Of a DNA stretch of 64,000 nucleotides, positions 23,501 to 35,500 are shown piece after piece. The stretch comes from Gymnorhina tibicen (taxonomy: Eukaryota; Chordata; Aves; Passeriformes; Artamidae). The stretch is from contig VXAZ01006315.1 of the NCBI GenBank assembly GCA_013399875.1, positions 1 to 64,000 on the forward strand, in the 5' to 3' direction. The position numbers and the translations under genes are program-made. The first letter of the stretch is position 1. Every line of letters starts with the position of its first letter. The notes under the pieces are model-generated. The model was not told where the DNA came from. It worked only from the letters and a program-made list of their open reading frames with translations, and did no database searches.

Positions 23501-26500
23501 TTTTTTAGCATGGGGAAGTAAGCCAATTAGATAGGCAATTTTAGAAGTTTCTATTACAATCTATTACTAAAATCTTCCATGATAAAATGTAGTCTAGAGA
23601 TGCAGTAGTGATGCTGGTTATTTTGATGATTTGTTTACCAATTTCTACACTCAGATAGGTGTATATATATATTTGTCAGATGTAAATACTGGAAATTATG
23701 AAAGATTGAAATGCATGAAACAGGCACAAAAGGGAAAAAAAATTATACAGAATCCTCCAAGGAGCATTTATTTTTGTAAGTATTTCTTGTACATCAGTAT
23801 ATAGATGTATAGAGATATACAGATGATGTGCCTGCTTCCCTGGTTTTGTAAGGGTTTAGATTTCCTCTCTTATGCTTTAGGAAATGCTGCTATTCCACTA
23901 GGTCACACCCTGCAAGATGAGACAATGCTAGGAGAAGCTGTATATTCATTCTAAAGTTTTGATGGATGTTGTACACACTTGACAACCTAACAAATAAAAG
24001 TTATTTTAAAAATATATATATATAGCTCTTGAGATGTACATTTTAAATCTAAAAGGAATGCTTTCTCACAGATGTACTGGTCAAGAACAAATGTTCTTTC
24101 TCACAAATATATTGGTCAAGCAAAAATGTTTTTTACCTCCTTTTATTCCTAAGGTTCTCACCATGTTTGATGTTTAATGTTTTATTTGTTTGTTTCTCAT
24201 ACGTGATCCTTCAAGAGCTTTACAGAAGATGTATCCTTATCTCCAATACACAGACGAGAAGACCACAAGAAATGAGGCAAGCTGCTTGAATGGAGCAAGA
24301 TTCAGTTTCACAGCTCATCTCTTACAGTAGTCTCCATCTCTTACAGAATATGACTTTTCCACTCTTATTGCCATTGTCTACAGGTCATGTGTGCTGACAT
24401 CTCCTTTTTTGAAGTATAATTTCTCTTGTATTTTTCTTGTAGAATCAATGTTTTAGGGATGCAGCCAATGGCCAGCCCATTTGACAATGACTTTTTCAAT
24501 GGTCTTTGTGAACGGGTGCGTGATGGGAACACACGGACATACTACCGCAAGCCGTGGAACGTGGCTGTTCTCACTTATGATGTAAGGTCAAGTCCTTTGC
24601 AAACTAGGATGTGTTTAATTGAATGTCAGGTCCTGGCGTACTCTTGGAAGACTCAGGATATTTCTTGAGTCTGGCAGCAGCATTTTAGGCTCAAGCTTTA
24701 AGTGCTAAAAGTGTGCTGAAGTCCAGAGGAAAACATCTTGTTATCATTTACCTTAGCAGTTAAGCTCAGTTATGCCAGATAAATTCCCACATCTTCATTG
24801 CTGCACCTTTGCACAGTAAATGAAACTATCTTTCCGGAAGGTTTAAAATGCGAGCAGAGGAAATGAACAGAAGATGTACAGAAAGGAGTATAATACCCAA
24901 CTCTTACTATGTAAAAGAGCAAATAAGCTACACTTTCAAGGACATGTAAAAGCCACTGATAAAAACGCAGACATAATATTACAATATTCTGGTCCTACTT
25001 GTTTTTTCTAATCAGTGACGATTTTCTCTCTCCCACTGGGAAAAAAAAAAATTGTTAGACTTCTAAGTTTCAGACTATGACTTTCAGTGAGGTTTGAACA
25101 CTAAAAATATTTATTGTTGAAAAAAAGTCAGATACTTTTCAGAAATCAAAGCATAATTTTGCCTCCTAAATTACAGTAAGTAGGAGCTTGATAAAACAAA
25201 TACAGTTTAAAGCAGGTCCTTCCCAAGTTGAATAAGTCCAACCCAGAGATCTCTGGTTATATTTGATTTTGATGTATAACAATTTTCAGTTGCTAAAATG
25301 TAATGTTCTGCTCAAGTATGCTAAAATAAATAACACTGAAACAGGTATTCTGAATTAGTTATTGCTTTCTGTAAGAAAAGAAGGCAGAATCACAATTCTG
25401 ACTTATTTCAGAAGCCAGGAGCTTTTAGCAAATCTTAACTGTGTTTTAGGGGAGACTATTATTCTTCACATAGAGTCATAGAATCTCCTGAGTTGGAAGG
25501 GACCCACAAGGATCATCGAATCCAACTCTGGGCCCTGCACAGGACACCCCAAGAGTCACACCTGAGAGCAATGTCCAAGCGCTTCTTTGAGCTCTGCCAG
25601 GCTGGTGCTGTGACCACTGCCCTGGGGAGCCTGTTCCAGTGCCCAGTCACCCTCTGGGTGAAAAACCTTTTTTGATATCCAACCTAAACCTCTCCTCACA
25701 CAATTTCAGGCCCTTCTCTCAGGTCCGGTCACTGGTCACCAGGGAGAAGAGATCAGTGCCTGTCTTCCACTTCCCCTAACAAGGAAGTTGTAGACTGTGT
25801 AGAGGGACTGTTGACACCATAAATTACTTTGACAGTGTTACATGCTGAGATTTAATACTCATTAATTATTGCCATTGCAGTTTTCTGTTCACTTTTGAAC
25901 CACTGAACTGATCCAGATGAGGTAGTTTGTGGAGGAAGTGCTATTTCCTTTTGTTTTGGTTTAAAAGGAAAAAGAGTTGTAAGAGAATGCATAGATACGC
26001 TCTGTAAAAGGTACAGCTTTAAAATGCTACATAGATTTTTCTACTACTACCTGTTTTTTCTCATATAATCTTTTCTTATCTTTCCTCAGACAAAAGCAGA
26101 CAAAACCTTCTCATCTGTGTACTACCATGACCGTGTGAAAATGTTACGAGAGGTTTACATACAAAAACATAAACATTTTAGTGCTGACTTCTCTCTGAAA
26201 TACACACCTACTGATGGAAATAAAAACTTTTCAGAAGGAAATTTCAAATATGACTACAGAAAGAATTATACATTTAGTTCCATCCTACAAAGCTACACAG
26301 AAAGGGTGAGAATAATTCTTTTAAAGGTCTTAATGTAACTATTTTACAAATGGAATGGTTTATGCAGTGTTAGAATAAGGCAATAATAATCTAAGCATTC
26401 TAGTCAGCTGCTACTTTTTTGTGATTTATTTTAGAAAAATGAAATACAATGACATTACGGTTAAGATTAGGTGACAATAGGGTTAAGATTTCAGACATGG

Positions 26501-29500
26501 CCAAAGGGCAACTCAAAGTATCTTCTTTTTCCCACTGTTTATCTTTGACTAGCAAGCACCCTCATCTTCATCAGGGGCTTGATGTTAGAAAGGATCAAGA
26601 CCTCTAGTCTCATCCTTATTAAAGAGCAGATCTGATCTAGTGCAATGTGAGCAAATTAGATCAAGTATTGTGATGAAAAATTGCCGCTGAGTACACCTAC
26701 ACTACATAAACACAAAATAAATTTTAAGAATAATGACTGAAAGATCAGATCTCAGACATTTGGGTGCATCTGTACAAATAAAATAGCCAGGGCTAAAAGG
26801 CATGGGCACTAGCACTGATATACGATAATTCACAGTTTTACTAGCATGCTGCCATGACTTTAGTCAGTGCAAGCTCTCATGCTGTCATAAGCAATGCCCA
26901 TCCTGCACTTCCCCACAGCATGTTTGAAGGGAATGTTCTTGTAGACAGTCTGGAGAAAAGCAAGACCATTTTGGGATTGCACACAAGCCATATCACTACC
27001 TGCCCTTTGAAACACTGGAAAGACCCTACCCCATTTTATTTGATGGTAAAGAAGTAGCCTTAGCATTTAGTGAGGTCAAAACAAGATAGACCACAAAAAG
27101 TGATGCTAGACATGTTGTGGTTGAATCCCAGCCAGCAGACAAGCCCCAGGCAGATGCTCATTCACTCCCCCTGGAGTATCGGGGGAGTGGGAAGGGTAAA
27201 AACAAGAGAACTCATGGGCTGAGATACAGACAGTTTAACAGGGAAAGCAAAACTCATGCAAACAAGCAAAGAAAAACAGGTGTTCGGGTGTTCTTTCAGG
27301 TGTTCGGGTCAGGCAGGTGTTCAGCCATCTCCAGGAGAGCAGGGTTCTATCACATGTAATGGTGACTTGGGAAAACAAATGCCATCACTCCAAACATCCC
27401 CCCCTTCCTCCATCTTCAACCCACTTTATACACAGAGCCTAATGTCACATGGTATGGAAAATCTTTTGGATCAATTTGAGTCACCTATCCCAGCTGTGTC
27501 TCCCTCAGCCTCCCAAGCACCTCCAACTTCTTTGCCAGCACAGCAGTACAAATAGCAGAAAAAGTCTTGCCTCTGTGTAAGCAATGCTCGGCAGCAACAA
27601 AAACATCTCTGTATTATCAACCCTATGTTCAGCACAAAACCCAAACACAGTGCCATGCTAGCCACTGTGAAGAAAATTAACTTTACCTCAGCCAAAACAA
27701 GCACAACATGACATTATGGCCTAATTCAGTAGCTGTGTGCTAGTGGAATTAACTGATCAGGTCATATACCCTTTTCCACCCTACATGCCAACGTCTGTGA
27801 TTACAATATGCCATCATACACAAAGCCTATCAACCCCACAGAGCTAAAATACAGCATGTGCAAGGAATACAAGGTTCGCCTCAACTATCAAAATTTTCAG
27901 GTTTGTCAGTCTTGTTGTCTAGGACCCATTCAGAGTTCTGGAGGTCAAATAGATATAAGGGAAAGCTAAGCTAAGTTTTATCACTGATGAATTAAAATAA
28001 TGCTGAAGATGAAGGTCTGCACTATAAAGATAAGGTGAATCCAGCATTGCCTTTGTACTGGTATGAGTTTTCTTGGGAAGGAAAAAAACCATTTAAACCT
28101 GAAACCAAAAATCTCCACAGAAGCAAAAGATCAAACTCTATGGCTCAGGGGGTTTTACTGTCAGCTTATAGTCTAGTGGCTTGTGATAGGAGTTTTGGAC
28201 TCAAATTCTTGCTCAGACATCAGTTGAGAAAATGAGTCACAATCTGTCAAAAGCAGAGTTCTGTCACCTCAAACTCATGTGGCTGCAGGGTTGTGGAGTG
28301 GCAGTACCTGCATGAGAACCTTCCAGGGCTCACCTGAAAGTTAAAGTCAGAAGCCTGGAGGTGCCTGGAGAGAAAGAATCTCTGTATGCTGGTTGGCAGG
28401 AATATGGCACCTACAAATATCTTCTCACAGTGATTTAGAAGCCTGAGGATTTCTGCCAGTCTTAAGCAGCATCTGAGTCAGCAGTTTAAGATCCTTTAAA
28501 TGGTGCTGGATAATGCGATGGTTAGGTGCTAGATCCCTTTTACACACCTCCTACTGGGCACTACTATTAAGGGAGTCACATAAATACTGCAAATAATAAT
28601 GGGGTTTGGAAGGTATGTGTTCCATTAGAGTCTTAACTGCAACTATTTCAAAATATTCTATTTCACAAGTTATGGGTAGTAGCTAGGTCCTAGTTTAGAA
28701 TATGATATAAAACCACCTGGAGCATAATTTACAAAAATATCAGTTGCTATAGAAACCTAGGTATACCTAGCCTTGTATGTGTGGGTGAAATGCATGAAAT
28801 GAAATTTTTTCCTCATTGATTTTCATTTTATGATGTTGTTTTGGGCTTTTTTTGTTTTTAGTTGGAGCTATGCCCTTCTTTCTGGCAGTCAGGAAGGTTT
28901 TGTTTTTAATTGGAGCCGTGCCCTTCCTTCTGACAGTCTGAGAATAACAGGGAAGTGATCCAAAAAAAGAGAGAACTTAGTTCTGCTCTGACTATAAACA
29001 AAGAGGAAACTCCATCTGACCTGAGTGGGCAGCTTCTGTTATTTAGCAAGCCATGTGGGACTACAAAATCAGAAAGCCACTTTTCGGTAGGCATTGTTCT
29101 TCAAGAGACCTGTTGTCAAATAGATCACAAAGGCCTTGCTGAAATGAGTAAGGGATAAGTTCGGCAAAATTGGAAGAAATAAAACAACTCTCTTGCTGCT
29201 TCCTCAGTTTAAATCAGGGACCTTTTTAATTTTTATCAAACAAGCTGGTCCCTCTTCCACAATGCTAGATTGAATGCCGTGTTGAAAAGTGCTGCTGCTT
29301 CTTTACAAGTAAAATAGAACAGATTTTCCTGCCACGTTGCATACCAGAATGACACTCTCTTCTTTTTTCTTCTCCCTTCATTCAGAACCAAACCTTCCTG
29401 CATGTAAAAGGACAGATTCAGCTGGGAAGATTCCAAATTCGGAGTCGTGATGTCCGTCTCACAGATAGTTTCCTTGATGATTTAAAATTTCTGCCTACTG

Positions 29501-32500
29501 AATATGACAAAGGGGAGTATTTCAAATTCCTAGAAGATTATGGAACTCACTATGCGGTCTCTGGAACTGTAGGAGGAAAATATGAACTTGTTTATGTGCT
29601 GGATAATTATGCTATGTCTCGACTAGGTATGCTTTCTGTTGGACTTGCTATGCTGATTCCCAGACTTTCAAAGAGATGTGTGATGGTAGATCTGTGTATG
29701 CAGAAAAATACTGAGAACAGCACAGTTCAGTGCACGCTGCTTGTGGCACACCAGTGACATTATAGAATTACATGAGTTAACACAGAGAAGAGTCAACCTT
29801 TATAATTTACAGAATTATTCGAAATCTTTGTTTTAAGTCTGTGACTGAGAGGGGCAAAAAAACCTTAAACAAGCCTCATGAATACATTAGCAATAATTGC
29901 ACGATTCGCAAGAGATCTCCAAAGACTAGAGAACCCACTTAAACCTTAAATCCTATTTGCCAGTTGGTACCTTTTTGTGGTACAATCACTCTAAGAGTAT
30001 GGTAGTGACAAAAACCAAGGAATAAATTGAAGTGCTCTCTAGAAACCATATGGAGCACTTGGGGGTGTTGAAATTGATCTTGTAGTTTTCAACGTTCACA
30101 CTGGAATATTCCATGCCCTGATTAAGATAGGAGAGTAAAAATTTAATCTTCCCTCGGGTGCAGTTAAGATATGTGTGGGTTTGTGCCGGATTAAAGTGAT
30201 CACACTAGAATAAAGTAAGAAAAAGCAATTCTCATGTTGATTTTGGAGATCAGAAAATACGTACCTGCTGTATGCAGCACCAATAACAATATTACTATCA
30301 AATATTCAGGCTATTCAAAGGGACGTGGGGCAAATATGCCAGTTACATTTCCCACTGTTAGTCTGTTCAGCACCTTGAGATTGTGGTTCTGGGGTTTTTT
30401 TAAGTCCCAATTTTTAGCAAAATTCTCTCTTAACAAAAAAGTGAAGTTGCAGATAATATGTTTGAATTCAATAAGGAGAAAGGAAGTGTTAGAAACAGTA
30501 GTGGGTAGAGGAGGATTAGAATTTATGGAAAAATGTACTTTTAAGAGATCAGTGGCCCTGATTAACTTTATGGGGAAAAGGAGTGGAGAAATATAATTGA
30601 GGTTAGGAGAGACACTGGGAGAATTCAGTAACTTAGCGCAAAGAGTAAATATTAAGCGGTTGCAAAAGACAAAATTTCAATATAATAAAAGGAAAAAGTG
30701 ATTCCTAAAAGGACACCTGCTTTTCACTAGATAAAGGAAAACAGTAATCCATTTTTTGTATTTTTCTAATCACCATAGATCTCACCTGCATCTGTTCAGG
30801 AACTTCAATTACAATCATCCTCATATTCATTACATAATCAAGGAAAAAATAAAAGATAAATGGGAAGAAAAATGCCACAAGCATTTCCAACAGCCCTGAA
30901 ATGTATTCTATAAGAATGATGTCTCTTTATTTATGCTCATTCAGTCTATCTAATTACCTATTTGTACTTCCAGGAATCACTGTAGAAGATGTGAAAAAAT
31001 GCCTTGGCTATCACTTAGATGCCAGTATTCTACATGAAAACATACAAGCCAATTTAAATGTTGATGGTGGTAAATGTAAAACTATTCATGTGAGGGACAA
31101 ATGTAAGTATATCCTTGATTTACGTTCTGTCTTTTGCTTACAGAAAGATAATACTAGTTGCTTCCCCTGAATAATCAATATAGTTATTGGTGTTAGTGAA
31201 AAGACAAATCCAGTAGACCAGTATAGGTGAGATTCACATTATTCCATGCTCCCAAGTCAAGACATGGAATGGGTTCCCAGCATGCACACACATAAACACA
31301 CTTATGTGATGCATACACACATATATACATATATGCATCACTGGCCACACGAATAAATACAGGCAAAATACAGATAGCACTCAGGTAAACACAAATGGCA
31401 CCAGTGGCTTCATCCTTTTCTCCTCTTTCTCCAGTCGGGGAGAAAGTCTTTAAGTGGGCAAGATCACAGAATTACAGGATAGTTGGGGGTTGGGAGGGTC
31501 CTCTGGAGACCACCTTGTCCAACTCTTCTGCTCAAGCAGGTTCATCTAGAGCAGATCTTCTCCCCAGGCAGCACAGGCCTCAGGTATTTCAGTCCCTCCA
31601 CAATATACATATATAATCAGCACAGATAACTCTAGCAGCTGCCCTTAAATATCCAATTGAACCAGCAATTGCATCGTTAGCCTCTCCTGTTAGTGACAGA
31701 TATACAACACCAGGCCCACACCTCCACTCCCACTGCTGGTGCAGACTCCCTGATGCAGACACGCACACACGCACACACATGCACACTTTCCAGTGACTGC
31801 CTTAAGTGCTCAGTCTACTCAGCAACTGGCCCTTAGATCCTCTTACCTCTCTTAGACAGAAATATACTCATATGCAAACAGGCTTCAGCCAACCCCAGGA
31901 CCTTGAGGTCTCTCCAGTATTTGGCCTAGAAACCCTGGTTACTACAGTAGCCAGCTCTTCCACTTGTCTTGCTCTGGAGACATAAAATCGTAGAATGGCT
32001 TGGGTTGGAAGCGACTTTAGAGATCATCTACTTTCAACACCCCATTTTGGAAAGGGATTCAGTGCAGTAAATCAGGCTGTCCAGAGCCCCATCCAACCTG
32101 GCCTTGAACACTTACAGGGATGAGGCATCCACAGGCTCTCTGGATAATTTGTTCCATTGTTTCACTGCCCTCTGAGCAAAGAATTTCCTCCTATCCTCTA
32201 ATCTAAATCTCTCCTCTTTTAGTTTAAAACCATTCCTCCTTGTTCTGTCACTATCTAACCGAGTAAAAACATTGCCCTCCTCTGTTCTTATAAGCCCCCT
32301 TCAAGTACTGGAAGACGGCAATGAGGTATCCCAGAACCTTCTCTTTTCCAGGCCGAACAACCCCATCTCTCTCAGCCTGTGCCTCATAGGAAAGGTGCTC
32401 CAGCACTCTGTTAATTTCTGTGGCCTCTTCTGGACTTGCTCCACAGGGTCCACATCTTCCTTGTGCTGAAGACCCCTGAGCTGAACGCAGGTGGGATCTT

Positions 32501-35500
32501 ATGAAAGCAGAGTGGAGGGGCAAAATCTCTTCCCTTGCCCTGCTGCCCACAGGGCTCTGGAGGCAGCCCAGGACATGTTTCACTCTCTGTGTTGTGCGTG
32601 CTCATGGCTGGGTCATGTCCAGCATCTCACCCACCAGCATCCCCAAGTCCTTCTGGGCAGGGATGTTTTCCACGAGTTCTCTCACTCTTCTCTCAGGCCT
32701 GCTATTTCCTGACCCACGTGCAGCACCTTGCACTTGGACTTGCTGAACTTCATGAGGTTTTTGTGGGCCCACTTCTCAAGTTTGTCTGGCTGTCTCAGGA
32801 TGGAATCCAATCCTTCTGTTGTGTTAATGGCTCAGTTTTGTGTCATCTGGAAACTTTCTGATGATGCACCTGACCCCACTCTCTGTCACTGATGAAGATA
32901 CTGAAGAGCATTGCTCCCCAAACAGAGCCCTGAGGGACACCACCTGTCACTGGCCTCCACCTGGACATAGAGCCATTGACCACAACCCTCAAGTTGTGAC
33001 CATCCAGCCAGTTCCTTGCCCACCAATAAGACCACCCTTCAAATCCATATATCTCCAACTGGGAGACAAGGAAGTTATGTGGGACTGTATCAAAGGCCTT
33101 ACAGAAGGCCAGGTAGGTGACATCTGTTGGTCGTCCCTTGCTGACTGTTGCTGTCAATGCATCATGGAAAGCCACCGGATCTAGGCCGCAGTAGCAGCTG
33201 CTCCGGTACTTGGCTCCCAAGCCACTAATCCTATATTCACCTTCTAGTCTGGCTTGACACCTGCTAGTGACCACACACTAGCATATGTAGTGTCACTTGC
33301 TCCAGTTATTAGCACCACAAACACCAGGTCCCTATCACCCCCTGTCCAGCTCTAGATGCTGGCACACAGAGCTCCATACACATGCATGCACACAGAATAG
33401 AATCCCTTTGCCTAGGAAACAGAATGGAATTTAATGGTAAGCCAAGACAGTCTGCAAACATGAAGGACAGTACATAACAGACAAGCTCATAGATCAGTCT
33501 TTTTCCATATGCAATCAGTCCCCTTTTTTTGCCTTTATCCCTTTATTTTCTCAAATTTTTTCCTCCCAAAGTCACCTTGAACCCCCCTAACCTTTTCAAT
33601 GGCACTCCTCTAAATATATGTTAGTGTTTGGGTTCGTGCAATGCCATTCTTTGCATCCAGAGAGCCCTTTCATTAACTCATCTTTCTGTTGGTTCATCCT
33701 CAGCTCCATCCTGCAGGGCTAATGGGTCTGCTGGAATAGGCTTGGGAGGAGTCAAAACAGGGGCTGCCTTTCTCTGATTACCTTATTTGTGTTTCCCTGC
33801 CTGTCATGGTTCCCCTCTGCTCCTTTATGTGTCTGGAGATGGGCTTTGTTTCACGTGGCATAAAAATTGCAGAAAGGAAGGTTATTTACTACTAAGCGCA
33901 GAAGAGGCAATTATTTTGAGTGCTCTGCTCTTGTATTTTAATTTTGAAGCAAAAGCTCCTGCTATTCTAATTCATGCCCTATTTTGGTTTAGCTCAGAGG
34001 ATACAGTACAATTACTCACTATCTTTTGCTTGTTATCAAAGGACTATGATCTCCATAATGTGTCTCAGTTTGTCCTAGCCCTTCTCTTCCTTTCAGATCT
34101 AGGGTTTTCTAATCTAATTGCAAAATAAAATATTTCTTCCCACATAAGAGGCATGAGCAAAGAGATATTGAATTCTGCTGCAGCCAAGAGTTCTCTCTAT
34201 AATCATTTTACAAAGAGGGACTGGCTGCACGAGAGGGACAGCTGTTCTTCCAGATGCATGGACATTAAACATCCTTCTCCTTTGTCCTCTCTCCCTTTTT
34301 TCTGCAGCAGAAATGAATGATAACGCTGTCATTGATGATGTCCTTTCTTTAGTTGATGGAGGGAAGATTGATTTTTCAGTTAAAATCAAAGAAATGTTAC
34401 TACGAGGATCCAAAGTGGTTGATGTAGAGGATTATATAGAGTGGGCTAAATCTTTGGTTGATGCTCCAGCAGTGATACAGCAACGGGTAAGTATAGCTTC
34501 TTCAAAGCTGTGGCTTCTTACAGTTTGAAGGCTTTTGTTCTAAGACGTAGGTGAGACTCCAAGTTTAGCATGAACTTTCACGCATTTTCTTCATCTTAAC
34601 TGTTTCTTTAGATGTTTACTCTAGTGATGGCTGTATCAAAAGGATTCAAAACTTTGGAAAAGTGTGTTATGCATGGGCTTTTTTTCTTCTACAGCCTTCT
34701 CCAATACATACACTTGTTCCAGTTAAGATGAGAGATGCATATTTAAAGAAACGAAATTTGGAAAGAGCAATTGAAGACTACATCACCGAATACAGTGTGT
34801 GCAAATGTGAACCCTGCAAAAATGGAGGCACACTTGTGCTGGTAGATGGAGTCTGTACATGCATGTGCTCAAGTTATTTTAAGGGAATCGCTTGTCAAAT
34901 TCCCAAATCTACATTAGTGAAAGGTTAGTAAATACTCCAAATAAACTAAAATGAGCATATTTGTTGTTAACAATATGCTGACAAAATGAGCCTTCACAAG
35001 AACAGAAGCATTTCATAGCACTTCCTTATACCTACTGCTGTCAAATCTTAAGGTCAAGGTGTGGAAATTAATGTAAGTTACTGAGTTCTTTCCATAAACA
35101 GGTTACTCTAATTTGGAGTTCATTGTCCCACATACACTACTGTGTCTTGGAATGACACAAAGTTCATTTAAGTACACAGGAGTATTATTGAAGCGTGATG
35201 CAGTACTGTAAACTGATTTCAGGCAAAAGCAATCTCACCATGTCTTAAACTACTTTGTCTTCAGTTTTCTGCAAAAGCTTGGTGTTTGCTAGCACATGAT
35301 CATGTTTCACAATTACTGTGCTAGTTTAATATTAGGTTGGTCCACAAGGGTAAAAGAGAAAAGAATGCAGTTCCACAACTGACAATGTAAAAATATACTG
35401 TGCAGTACGTTCATTCTCTGCGGCCAGGTTTTTAACACACAGGTGCCCAAAATGGGCCTTAGAGCATGTTTCCTAGTATGACAAAAATGTTGAAAGCCCA

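Larger units (their letters stand above)
22767..24442 (+). other. C9 intron with a 35-bp tandem duplication and a possible MIR remnant
   Basis: Contains TA-rich simple sequence near 24,012, a tandem duplication of a CTTTCTCACA...TGGTCAAG unit at 24,061-24,125, and a MIR-like stretch at 24,205-24,320. No coding exon seen. Confidence 0.5.

Noticed and set aside
30234..30596. 120-codon plus-strand frame in a C9 intron
   Set aside because: No domain resemblance; A/T-rich intronic composition and no matching splice phases.
32491..33184. Several overlapping plus-strand frames in the CR1 region
   Set aside because: They are antisense readings of the minus-strand CR1 reverse-transcriptase remnant.
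33787..34128. 113-codon plus-strand frame in a C9 intron
   Set aside because: Unlike any part of C9 and not bounded by compatible splice sites; treated as chance.
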